Shown here piece after piece: positions 9,420-19,007 of a stretch of DNA of 64,000 nucleotides (within the stretch, counting starts at the first letter, position 1; every line of letters starts with the position of its first letter). Under the pieces are notes generated by a model, which did not search any database, was not told where the DNA came from, and was given only the letters and a program-made list of their open reading frames with translations. Both the position numbers and the translations under genes were made by a program. Source of the stretch: Arsenicitalea aurantiaca (GTDB lineage Bacteria; Pseudomonadota; Alphaproteobacteria; Rhizobiales; Devosiaceae); contig NZ_RZNJ01000001.1 in NCBI RefSeq assembly GCF_003994485.1, forward strand, positions 313,765 to 377,764, given 5' to 3'.

Positions 9420-9439
9420 GCAGCGCCTTCTCCCGGGGC

Positions 9440-11215
9440 TCAGTCGAGCGACGTGATGACTTCGATGACGGCGAGGTGGCCGGCCTTCACGGCCGCGACG
9501 CCTTCGGCGAGCGCCGCATCGAGTTCCGCCGGATCGGTGACCACAGGCCGTGTCCAGGCGCCAAATGAGCGGGCGACGCCCACCAAGTCAACATCGGGGT
9601 GATGGGTGCGCTGGCCGACATGCGCGTTTTGTGCCGCGCGTCCACGAACATGCGCCACCTCGCGCTGGTGCAGTTCGTCATTGCCCCAGGAGCGGTTGTT
9701 CATGATCACCATGAGAAGCGGCGTTTCGTGGTGAACACCCGACCAGATGGCGCCCGGCGTCATCATGAAATCGCCATCGCCGATGATTGCAACGGGCAAT
9801 ACGCCCGTGCCCTTGAGGCCCATGGCCGCGCCGATCGCGGCGCCCGGTCCATAGCCGACGCCCCCGCCGCCATCGCCGCCCAGATAGTCTCCCGCACCGG
9901 AAAATTCCCAGTACCCATCTTTCCAGCTGCGGTGGTTGCGTACCACGAGCCGCCATTTCTCTCCGCGCACCGCGTCGAAGACCGACTGGGTGAGGCGCTC
10001 CATCGCGATCGGATTATCGGTCGAGCGCTTCGCCAGCGTGTCGCGGTGGGCCGCTGCGATGGTGTCGTGGCGTTTGGCGAGGGCATGGCGGCGGTCGGTG
10101 ATGGCCCGGCTCTCCGCCCCCTGAGCGATCCGCGCCTCCACGGCGCTGACGATCAGTTTCAGCGACAGGAGCGGATCGGCGATCAATTGACGGTCGATCG
10201 GCGGGGTGGGGCCGCCGAAGCGCGACCAGGAATTGCCGAAATAGTCGTTGAGCGAAACATCGATCACCGTGGCGCCGGCAGCCCCTGCGCCCGTTCCCAT
10301 GATCGCGGACCGTCCGGCCGAATAGCCGACCGTCGCGAGCGTCAGATCCTGCACGTCGAGCGCGAGGATCAGGTCTGCCTCCTTGCGGATGGCCTTGTCG
10401 CCGTTGAGGTTCTGGGGGTGCCGGGTGGGAAAGCAGACCGTCACCCGATCGTCGAGATAGGCGGCGCCGGTCAGTTCCACGAGGCGCACGAGTGGCGCGG
10501 TGACTTCCGGATTGATCCCGAAGCGCCCGCCCACAATGAGTGGCATTTCGGCTGAAAGCAGCGCCGCGGCGATCTCCTCGACCAGTGCGGGGTCGGGATG
10601 GATCGGCGCCGGTGCCTGATAGCGGGGGAGGGTGGCGCCGGTCTCCAATCCCGGCTCGACCACGATCTCCTGAAGGCCCGCGTCGAGCGAGACATAGGTG
10701 GGGCCCATCGGCGCGGTCATGGCCTTGCGATGGGCACGGAGCATGGAATCGAGCGCGCCTTCTAGCGTCACCGGCTCGTCGGTCCATTTCACGTAGGGGC
10801 GGACCAGATCTCCCTGGGTGTTGGCAGAATGCGCCCAGTCGATGAAGCGCCTGTCCTTGGGATCGGCCGGTCCGCTCCCCCCGATGATCACGAGCGGGGT
10901 CTGGTCGCAGAAGGCATTGAAGATGCTCATCGAGCCGTTCATGAGCCCGACGAGGTTATGGAGGATGACGAAGCCTGGCCGACCGGTCGCCTTGGCATAG
11001 CCATGGGCCATTGCGACTGCGATCATCTCATGGGTCACGAGGACGATCTCCGGTCGCTCATTGCCCAGATAATTGACCAGCGAATCATGGATGCCGCGGA
11101 AGCTCGAGCCGGGATTGATGAAGACGTATTCCGCGCCCAATTCCCGGAGCGCCGTGACCATCACATCCGATCCATAGAGCGCCTTGCCCGAATGCGCTTC
11201 GACCTGCCGTTCCAT
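9440..11215 (-). CDS. ThDP-dependent enzyme, second copy (decarboxylase-like)
   Basis: A 591-residue thiamine diphosphate enzyme of the same superfamily as the one at 5008 but clearly diverged. The N-terminal half carries the activating glutamate in LVTHEMIAVAMAHGYA (about residue 65), and the C-terminal half the ThDP motif GDGDFMMTPGAIWSG with a following N in MNNRSWGN. The start at 11215 is chosen because the aligned domain begins right after it; an upstream in-frame start at 11257 would run into the operator region. It heads a minus-strand operon with the GntR gene and lies divergent to an aldehyde dehydrogenase, which suggests the same decarboxylase-dehydrogenase logic. Confidence 0.88.
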   Translation of the reverse strand: MERQVEAHSGKALYGSDVMVTALRELGAEYVFINPGSSFRGIHDSLVNYLGNERPEIVLVTHEMIAVAMAHGYAKATGRPGFVILHNLVGLMNGSMSIFNAFCDQTPLVIIGGSGPADPKDRRFIDWAHSANTQGDLVRPYVKWTDEPVTLEGALDSMLRAHRKAMTAPMGPTYVSLDAGLQEIVVEPGLETGATLPRYQAPAPIHPDPALVEEIAAALLSAEMPLIVGGRFGINPEVTAPLVRLVELTGAAYLDDRVTVCFPTRHPQNLNGDKAIRKEADLILALDVQDLTLATVGYSAGRSAIMGTGAGAAGATVIDVSLNDYFGNSWSRFGGPTPPIDRQLIADPLLSLKLIVSAVEARIAQGAESRAITDRRHALAKRHDTIAAAHRDTLAKRSTDNPIAMERLTQSVFDAVRGEKWRLVVRNHRSWKDGYWEFSGAGDYLGGDGGGGVGYGPGAAIGAAMGLKGTGVLPVAIIGDGDFMMTPGAIWSGVHHETPLLMVIMNNRSWGNDELHQREVAHVRGRAAQNAHVGQRTHHPDVDLVGVARSFGAWTRPVVTDPAELDAALAEGVAAVKAGHLAVIEVITSLD

Positions 11216-11268
11216 GATTCCGTGTCTCCCCCATCTGGCCCGTCGTCCGACCGGCACTTGCCTGCTTG

Positions 11269-11284
11269 CGTATTACGTAATACG
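11269..11284. promoter_or_regulatory. perfect 16-bp palindrome, candidate operator
   Basis: CGTATTACGTAATACG is its own reverse complement and the element TACGTAAT is repeated once more immediately downstream (to 11288). It is AT-rich inside GC-rich surroundings and sits between two divergent start codons, 54 bases from the ThDP enzyme and 41 from the aldehyde dehydrogenase. FCD-type GntR regulators bind such short palindromes, so the neighbour at 8697-9419 is the first candidate; the MarR protein at 12834 is the second. Confidence 0.65.
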
Positions 11285-11324
11285 TAATCTCAAGTGTGTA
11301 AACTTTGTCGTGAGGGTTGGGGCG

Positions 11325-12755
11325 ATGGGCAATGCGCTGCGGTTTTACATTGATGGGTCCTGGGTCGACCCGGTGTCCCCTACAAGTCTCGAGGTCACCA
11401 ACCCGGCGGACGAAACGCTGGCCGGCACGATCAGCCTCGGGTCCGGCGCCGATGTCGACAGGGCGGTGATCGCCGCGCGGCGGGCGTTCGAGCATTTCGG
11501 CTTCGGGCCGAAGGCCGAGCGCGTGTCGCTCCTGCGGCGGATCGTCGAGGTCTACGAACGCCGCTATGAGGAGATCGCGGAGGCGATCACCCTCGAAATG
11601 GGCTCGCCCATTAGCTTCTCGCGCTCCGTCCAGGCGCATTTCGGGCGGGAGCGCTTCAAGCAGGCAGCTGACCTGCTCGAAGCCTATGATCTCGAGCACA
11701 TGGTCGCCTCATCGCGCATCATTCGCGAGCCAATCGGGGTCTGCGGCTTCATCACGCCCTGGAACTGGCCGATGAACCAGATCGCCTCCAAGGTTGCCTA
11801 TGGTCTTGCCGCGGGGTGCACCATCGTCTGGAAGCCGAGCGAAATTTCGCCGCTGAGCGCCATCATCCTGACCGAAATCATCGAAGAGGCAGGGGCGCCG
11901 GCGGGGGTCTTCAACATGATCCAGGGCGACGGCCCGGGCGTCGGTGCGGCCCTTGCCAGCCATCCCGATATCGACATGATCTCGTTCACCGGATCGACCC
12001 GCGCGGGCGTGATGGTCGCGAAGGCCGCCGCGGATACTGTCAAGCGCGTCCATCAGGAACTTGGCGGCAAGTCCGCGAACATCATCCTGCCTGACGCGGA
12101 TCTCGAAACTGCGGTGCGCGACGGTGTGCTCCGATGCTTCACCAATACCGGCCAGTCCTGTCAGGCGCCGACCCGGCTGCTCGTGCAGGAAGATCAGCTG
12201 GCCGCCGCGGTTGAGATTGCCCGCAAGGCTGCCCTTTCGGTGCGGATCGGCCATCCGTCCGATCCCGAAACCAAGATGGGGCCGCTGGTGTCGGCCATGC
12301 AGTTCGCCCGGGTGCAGGAGATGATCGAGGCCGGTATCGCCGAGGGGGCGACGCTCGTTGCGGGCGGGCCAGGGCGTCCGAAGGGGTTCGACAAGGGGTA
12401 TTACGTGTCCCCGACCGTCTTTTCGGACGTCCGCAACGACATGCGTATCGCCCGGGAGGAGATTTTCGGTCCGGTTGTCGTCATCATCGCCTACCGCGAC
12501 GAAGACGAGGCGATCGCGATCGCCAATGACAGTGAGTATGGGCTTGCCGGCTACATCGCGTCACGTGACGTGGAGCGGGCGCGGCGCATTGCGCGGCGCA
12601 TCCGCGCCGGGCGGATCTACATCAATATGGCTCCGCCGCGCGGCGATGTACCATTCGGGGGATACAAGAAGTCCGGCAATGGCCGCGAGCAGGGCGTGTT
12701 CGGCTTCGAGGATTTCCTCGAAGTGAAGGCCGTGCTCGGGTACGAACCGGCCTGA
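11325..12755 (+). CDS. aldehyde dehydrogenase family protein, second copy
   Basis: A 476-residue aldehyde dehydrogenase with the motifs TPWNWPMNQIASK (about residue 144), FTGSTRAGVMV (about residue 223), the general-base glutamate in QELGGKSANIIL (about residue 246) and the catalytic cysteine in NTGQSCQAPTR (about residue 280). Start at 11325 chosen from the family N-terminus (LRFYIDGSWV); a longer frame upstream would cover the operator. It is divergent from the second ThDP enzyme across a 109-base promoter region and is followed by a MarR regulator. Confidence 0.92.
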   Translation: MGNALRFYIDGSWVDPVSPTSLEVTNPADETLAGTISLGSGADVDRAVIAARRAFEHFGFGPKAERVSLLRRIVEVYERRYEEIAEAITLEMGSPISFSRSVQAHFGRERFKQAADLLEAYDLEHMVASSRIIREPIGVCGFITPWNWPMNQIASKVAYGLAAGCTIVWKPSEISPLSAIILTEIIEEAGAPAGVFNMIQGDGPGVGAALASHPDIDMISFTGSTRAGVMVAKAAADTVKRVHQELGGKSANIILPDADLETAVRDGVLRCFTNTGQSCQAPTRLLVQEDQLAAAVEIARKAALSVRIGHPSDPETKMGPLVSAMQFARVQEMIEAGIAEGATLVAGGPGRPKGFDKGYYVSPTVFSDVRNDMRIAREEIFGPVVVIIAYRDEDEAIAIANDSEYGLAGYIASRDVERARRIARRIRAGRIYINMAPPRGDVPFGGYKKSGNGREQGVFGFEDFLEVKAVLGYEPA

Positions 12756-12833
12756 GGGCGCTTGCGGCCTCCGGTATGGTCCTCCACCGCCTTGCGTGCT
12801 AACCGGCCTCAGATTGCGGTCGGAGGTGCAGGC

Positions 12834-13307
12834 ATGGCGCAGGATGACATGAAAACGGGCTCCCCCGAGATTGGGCTCGGGGTGCTGCTGCGTCGGGCCA
12901 ATCGAAGCTTTGCCGCGGTTATCAGCGCAAATCTCGCGAGGCACGGCATCACCCACAGCCAGTTCCACCATCTGAGGCGGCTCTGGGAGCAGGACGGGCT
13001 GAGTTCGAGCGCGCTGTCGGACCTCGTCGAGGTCAAGAAGGCGACCTCCACCAAGATCCTCGATGCCCTGGAAACGCAGGGCCTGATCCGACGCGAGCGC
13101 AGTGCTACCGACCGGCGCAAGGTGCATGTCTTTCTTACCGAAAAGGCGAGGGCGCTGGAGCCGGTGCTGAGCGAATGCGCTCGGGATGCCAATCGTCAGG
13201 CCGCGAGCCGGCTGAGCGGGCAAGAGCTGGTCGAGCTCTACCGCCTGCTCGGCCTGGCGGTGGAGGGGCTGGGCGCTGTCGTGCCGGGCGAGGAGGAAGA
13301 CGAGTAA
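12834..13307 (+). CDS. MarR family transcriptional regulator
   Basis: A 157-residue winged-helix regulator. The core GITHSQFHHLRRLWEQDGLSS, a recognition helix in VKKATSTKILDALETQGLI and the wing RRERSATDRRKVHVFLTEKA are the standard MarR pattern. CGGAGG is found about 10 bases ahead of the ATG. It stands 78 bases behind the aldehyde dehydrogenase on the same strand and so may respond to the same pathway, as MarR proteins often sense aromatic acids. It ends in an acidic tail (EEEDE). Confidence 0.88.
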   Translation: MAQDDMKTGSPEIGLGVLLRRANRSFAAVISANLARHGITHSQFHHLRRLWEQDGLSSSALSDLVEVKKATSTKILDALETQGLIRRERSATDRRKVHVFLTEKARALEPVLSECARDANRQAASRLSGQELVELYRLLGLAVEGLGAVVPGEEEDE

Positions 13308-13324
13308 GCTCAACGATCGCTCTT

Positions 13325-13405
13325 GACGCCGCCTTTGGGCAGGCGTATCTGCGGCCTCAGGACACCTTGCCCTAACGCAAGGCAATCGACCTGGGAGGGT
13401 CGCTC
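13325..13405 (+). ncRNA. candidate serC leader RNA (serC motif type)
   Basis: The 98 bases ahead of serC hold two compact hairpins: ACGCC at 13326-13330 with GGCGT at 13342-13346, and CCTTGC at 13365-13370 with GCAAGG at 13377-13382, followed directly by the GGGAGGG ribosome site. A conserved cis-regulatory serC motif is known upstream of serC-serA operons in alphaproteobacteria, and position and general layout agree. I rely on memory of that motif, not on a covariance search, so the assignment is tentative; the hairpins themselves are plain. Confidence 0.6.
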
Positions 13406-14587
13406 ATGACCGAGACTATGACCGCGCCGGCGGTGAAACCGGCTAATCCCAATTTTTCTTCGGGTCCCTGCGCGAAACGTCCTGGCTGGACGGTCGATGC
13501 GCTGGCCAATGCGCTCGTGGGGCGCTCGCACCGCTCCAAGCCGGCCAAGGCCCGCATCCAGGAAGCGATCGCGCTGACGCGCGAAGTGCTCGAAGTGCCC
13601 GCCGACTACCTCATCGGCATCGTTCCCGCCTCCGACACCGGGGCCGTCGAGATGTTCATGTGGTCCGCGCTCGGCGCGCGGGGCGTGGACATGCTGGCCT
13701 GGGAGAGCTTCGGGGAAGGCTGGGTCACCGACGTCGTCAAGCAGCTGAAGCTCGACGATGTGCGCACTCTGAAGGCGCCCTATGGCGAACTGCCCGACCT
13801 CAATGCGGTCGATTTCAGCCGCGACGTCGTCTTCACCTGGAACGGCACCACTTCGGGCGTACGGGTTCCTAATGGCGATTGGATCCCGGCCGACCGCGAA
13901 GGGCTCACCATCTGCGACGCGACTTCGGCTGCATTCGCGCAGAACCTCGACTTTTCCAAGCTAGACGTCGTCACCTTCTCCTGGCAGAAGGCGCTAGGCG
14001 GGGAGGCCGCACACGGCATCCTCATCCTCTCGCCACGTGCCGTGGAGCGGCTCGAGACCTTCAAGCCCGATCGGCCCCTGCCCAAGATCTTCCGCCTCAC
14101 CAAGGGCGGCAAGCTGATCGCGGACATCTTTGAAGGCGCAACGATCAATACCGTCTCCATGCTCTGCATCGAGGATGCGGTCGATGCCATGCAATGGGGC
14201 AGGTCGATCGGCGGGCTTTCGGCCATGCAGGCCCGGGCCGACGCCAATTTCGCGGCGATCGACGCGTGGGTCGCCAAGACCGACTGGGTTGACTTCCTCG
14301 CCAAGGTCCCGGCCGAGCGCTCCAACACCTCGATCTGTCTCGTGATCACCGATCCCGAGATCACCGCGCTGCCCGAAGACAAGCAGGCGGCTCTCGCCAA
14401 GGCGATGGTCTCGCGGCTCGACAAAGCAGGCGTGGCTTACGACATTGGCGGCTATCGCGATGCGCCGACCGGGCTCCGGATCTGGGCTGGCTCGACCGTC
14501 GAGACCTCCGACATCGAAAAGCTGCTGCCGTGGCTCGACTGGGCGTTCGCTGCCGAAAAGGCTGCGATCCTCGAGGCTGCCGCCTAG
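13406..14587 (+). CDS. serC: phosphoserine aminotransferase
   Basis: A 393-residue class V aminotransferase that makes phosphoserine from 3-phosphohydroxypyruvate and glutamate. It is the alphaproteobacterial/Methanosarcina-type SerC, recognisable by the N-terminus [15 protein letters not shown] and by ALVGRSHRS. The pyridoxal phosphate lysine is in [16 protein letters not shown] (about residue 197). GGGAGGG precedes the start. serA follows after 129 bases, giving two consecutive steps of serine synthesis. Confidence 0.95.
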   Translation: MTETMTAPAVKPANPNFSSGPCAKRPGWTVDALANALVGRSHRSKPAKARIQEAIALTREVLEVPADYLIGIVPASDTGAVEMFMWSALGARGVDMLAWESFGEGWVTDVVKQLKLDDVRTLKAPYGELPDLNAVDFSRDVVFTWNGTTSGVRVPNGDWIPADREGLTICDATSAAFAQNLDFSKLDVVTFSWQKALGGEAAHGILILSPRAVERLETFKPDRPLPKIFRLTKGGKLIADIFEGATINTVSMLCIEDAVDAMQWGRSIGGLSAMQARADANFAAIDAWVAKTDWVDFLAKVPAERSNTSICLVITDPEITALPEDKQAALAKAMVSRLDKAGVAYDIGGYRDAPTGLRIWAGSTVETSDIEKLLPWLDWAFAAEKAAILEAAA

Positions 14588-14607
14588 CCTTCATTACCGC
14601 TCGACAC

Positions 14608-14635
14608 GATCCCGGCCAGGGCCGGGATCTCTTTT
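14608..14635 (+). terminator. terminator-like hairpin between serC and serA
   Basis: Nine base pairs (GATCCCGGC at 14608-14616 with GCCGGGATC at 14621-14629), a four-base loop and TCTTTT. It may end or attenuate the serC transcript; serA would then need read-through or its own promoter in the following 80 bases. Confidence 0.7.
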
Positions 14636-14716
14636 CCGGATCGCACGACTGCCGCCGGCCGAAACCGGCCCGGCGCGGGCGATCGATATGACGTCACCCA
14701 TTTCAAGGAGGGCGGA

Positions 14717-16300
14717 ATGCCCAAGGTTCTGGTTTCCGACAAGCTCAGCCCGACCGCCGTGCAGATCTTCAAGGACAATGGCGTCGAGGTCGACTACCTG
14801 CCCGATCTCGGCAAGGACAAGGACAAGCTGCTCGAGGTGATCGGCCAGTATGACGGCCTCGCCATTCGTTCGGCCACCAAGGTCACCGAGAAGATTCTTT
14901 CGGCCGCAACCAACCTCAAGGTGATCGGGCGCGCCGGTATCGGTGTGGACAACGTCGACATCCCCGCCGCGACCGCCAAGGGCATCATCGTGATGAACAC
15001 GCCCTTCGGCAATTCGATCACGACGGCCGAGCATGCCATTTCGATGATGCTCTCTCTTGCCCGGCAGATCCCCGAGGCCGATGCATCGACGCGCGCCAGC
15101 AAGTGGGAAAAGAACCGCTTCATGGGCGTCGAGGTCACCAACAAGACCCTCGGCATCGTCGGGGCCGGCAATATCGGTTCGATCGTCGCGGACCGTGCGC
15201 AGGGGCTCAAGATGAAGGTGATCGCGTTCGATCCCTTCCTCTCGCCCGAACGTGCGCTGGATCTGGGCGTCGAGAAGGTCGAACTCGAGGAACTCTTCGC
15301 CCGCGCCGATTTCATCACCTTGCACACCCCGCTCACCGAGCAGACGCGCAACATCATCTCGGCCGATGCATTCGAGACGATGAAAAAGGGCGTGCGCATC
15401 GTCAATTGTGCGCGCGGCGGGCTGATCGACGAGGCGGCGCTGGCCGAGGCGCTGAAGTCCGGCAAGGTTGCGGGCGCGGCGCTCGATGTGTTCCTCGAGG
15501 AGCCGGCGGTGGACAATCCACTCTTTGGGCTGCCCAACGTCATCTGCACCCCGCATCTGGGTGCTTCGACCACCGAAGCCCAGGAGAACGTGGCGCTGCA
15601 GGTGGCCGAACAGATCTCGGCCTATCTGATGACGGGCGAGATCACCAATGCGCTCAACTTCCCCTCAATTTCCGCCGAGGAAGCGCCGCGGCTGACGCCG
15701 TTCGTCAAGCTGGCCGAGATGCTGGGCAGCTTCGCCGGGCAGCTGACCGAAACCTCGATCAAGGGGATCCGCGTCGAATATGAAGGTGCGGTTGCCGCGC
15801 TCAACACCCGCCCGATGACCGCCGCTGCGCTCACCGGCGTGATGAAGCCGCTGCTTGCGGACGTGAACATGGTTTCGGCCCCTGCCATCGCCAAGGAGCG
15901 CGGCATCCAGGTCGAGACGGTCAATCGCGAGCAGCAGGGGGCCTACGAGAGCTACATCCGGCTCACCGTGATCACCGAGCGCCAGGAGCGCAGCGTTGCC
16001 GGTACGATCTTCGGGAATGGCAAGCCGCGCGTCATTCAGGTGAAGTCGATCAACATGGAGGCCGAACTCGCGCCGAACATGCTCTACATCACCAATGAGG
16101 ACAAACCCGGCTTCATCGGCCGGCTCGGTACGCTGCTCGGCCAGCTTGGCATCAACATCGCCAACTTCAACCTGGGCCGGCTCGACGTTGGGTCGGATGC
16201 CATCGCGCTCGTCACGATCGACGGCGTGCTCGATGAGGATCAGCTCAAGCAGATCACCGCGCTCGAGGGCGTCAAGCAGGCCAAGTCCCTGCGGTTCTGA
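14717..16300 (+). CDS. serA: D-3-phosphoglycerate dehydrogenase
   Basis: A 527-residue long-form SerA, the first step of serine synthesis, oxidising 3-phosphoglycerate with NAD. Seen in order: GRAGIGVDNVDIPAAT, the nucleotide fold GIVGAGNIGSIVADRA (about residue 150), the catalytic Arg in NCARGGLIDE, the catalytic His in TPHLGAST (about residue 280), the intervening ASB domain, and a C-terminal ACT domain (LYITNEDKPGFIGRLGTLLG, about residue 457 on), which in this enzyme class binds serine for feedback control. AAGGAGGG lies ahead of the ATG. Confidence 0.97.
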   Translation: MPKVLVSDKLSPTAVQIFKDNGVEVDYLPDLGKDKDKLLEVIGQYDGLAIRSATKVTEKILSAATNLKVIGRAGIGVDNVDIPAATAKGIIVMNTPFGNSITTAEHAISMMLSLARQIPEADASTRASKWEKNRFMGVEVTNKTLGIVGAGNIGSIVADRAQGLKMKVIAFDPFLSPERALDLGVEKVELEELFARADFITLHTPLTEQTRNIISADAFETMKKGVRIVNCARGGLIDEAALAEALKSGKVAGAALDVFLEEPAVDNPLFGLPNVICTPHLGASTTEAQENVALQVAEQISAYLMTGEITNALNFPSISAEEAPRLTPFVKLAEMLGSFAGQLTETSIKGIRVEYEGAVAALNTRPMTAAALTGVMKPLLADVNMVSAPAIAKERGIQVETVNREQQGAYESYIRLTVITERQERSVAGTIFGNGKPRVIQVKSINMEAELAPNMLYITNEDKPGFIGRLGTLLGQLGINIANFNLGRLDVGSDAIALVTIDGVLDEDQLKQITALEGVKQAKSLRF

Positions 16301-16314
16301 GACCGGCGGGCGGG

Positions 16315-16563
16315 ATGAACCTCGAAGCGGTCGCGGCGGGCCTGGCATTCTTGCTGTCTGCGCCACTGGGGGTTCTGATCGGCTGGCAGGTCTGGCGCAA
16401 CTGGCGCTCGGGCGAGATACCCGAGCGCAGCGGCAGCAGGATCCGGAGGCGGCGTACTCCGCGATCCTTCGCCTTCTGGTTCACCCTCGAGGCGTTCGGT
16501 TTTTTCGGCCTCGTCGCGGTCAGCCTGTATTCGCTCTATCGTTTCGTGGCCGCGCTCTTTTGA
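16315..16563 (+). CDS. small two-span membrane protein of unknown function
   Basis: An 82-residue protein with two hydrophobic stretches (about residues 8-24 and 52-79) separated by a basic loop rich in arginine (SRIRRRRTPRS), so a hairpin with a cytoplasmic loop is likely. It begins 14 bases after the serA stop, behind a GGCGGGCGGG stretch, and may ride on the serA transcript. I do not recognise a family. Confidence 0.6.
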   Translation: MNLEAVAAGLAFLLSAPLGVLIGWQVWRNWRSGEIPERSGSRIRRRRTPRSFAFWFTLEAFGFFGLVAVSLYSLYRFVAALF

Positions 16564-16575
16564 GCGCGGCCACAT

Positions 16576-17517
16576 TCATTTGCGGGCTGCCCATTCGGCC
16601 AGCACGATACCGCAGAGGATGAGGATGCCGGCCACCATGTGGAAAGGCATCAAGGCCTCACCCAGGATGAGAATGGAGCCGAGCGCGCCGAAAAAGGGAA
16701 TGAGATTGATGAAGAGGCTCGCCCGGTTGGTGCCGATGAGCTCGATGCTCCTCACATAGAACATCTGCGAGATGATCGAGGGGAAGATCATCGTGTAAAG
16801 GACGATGGCCCAGCCGGTGGGGGTAATGGTGGGCAGGGCGGCGATGAAGGCTCCGAACCCGCCCCCGAGAATGAACTGGAAGACGATCGAGGCAATGAGC
16901 GCGCCCAGGAAGGTGAAGACGAGGAAGCTCAGCCAGTTTGTCGCCGGCCTGAAGCGAAGCGTCAGCGAATAGACGGCGTAGCCGAAGCTCGCGATGATGA
17001 CCAGCAGGTCCCCGAAATTGATGTCGAGTTCGAGAAGGCGCGAAAGCTCGCCATGGGTGGCGGTGATCGCGACACCGAGGATCGTCAACGCCACGCCGAC
17101 AAGCTGGAGCGCCCGCACCCTGATCCGGAAGATGGCGAAGTTCAGAATCATGACGAAGATGTTGACCGCCACCTGATCGAGCGCGGTGTTGACCCCGGAC
17201 GTGTAGTAGGCGGCGCCATAGACCAGGACGTTAAAGAGCGCGTATCCCAGCGCGCCGTAGAAGAAAAGCAGCCACCATTTCTCGCGCAGGACCGGCCAGT
17301 CCCGCCGGACCGGTCCGATGGCGAAGGGCAGGACGGCCAGCAGTGCGCCGCCCCAGCGCAGGATCATCAACGCGTAGGGGTCGATGTGCCCGACCGCCGC
17401 CTTGCCTGCGACGACATTGCCGCCCCAGAAGGCCGTGGTCAGCAGCAGCAGGAGATAGGGGCTGGAAAACAGGCCCTCGAGTGGGCTCTGCGGCTTAACA
17501 GGGCGGGGAATCGTCAT
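16576..17517 (-). CDS. DMT superfamily transporter (EamA)
   Basis: A 313-residue integral membrane protein with about ten hydrophobic segments arranged as two EamA repeats; the first begins with LLLTTAFWGGNVVAGKAA, the signature of drug/metabolite exporters. Proteins of this family export metabolites, amino acids or drugs, or exchange nucleotide sugars; the substrate is not predictable. It is convergent with the small membrane protein gene and divergent from purA, with 154 bases between the starts. Confidence 0.88.
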   Translation of the reverse strand: MTIPRPVKPQSPLEGLFSSPYLLLLLTTAFWGGNVVAGKAAVGHIDPYALMILRWGGALLAVLPFAIGPVRRDWPVLREKWWLLFFYGALGYALFNVLVYGAAYYTSGVNTALDQVAVNIFVMILNFAIFRIRVRALQLVGVALTILGVAITATHGELSRLLELDINFGDLLVIIASFGYAVYSLTLRFRPATNWLSFLVFTFLGALIASIVFQFILGGGFGAFIAALPTITPTGWAIVLYTMIFPSIISQMFYVRSIELIGTNRASLFINLIPFFGALGSILILGEALMPFHMVAGILILCGIVLAEWAARK

Positions 17518-17671
17518 CGAAGCTCTTGTGATCGTCGGGCTCCCGACTTATCAGCAATTGGCCATGGGGCAAACGCGCCCCTGGCTTTAGACGCGCGCCC
17601 GGAATTGCGGCGCGACGGACGCATCCGGCCTGGTTCCGGATGCCAATGCTGTCGTCCAGGGGATGAAATCA

Positions 17672-18961
<1,290 letters not shown>

Positions 18962-19007
18962 GTTTTTTTGCTAAAACAGCGCAGCACATTGTGAGTTTTC
19001 GTAGCGA

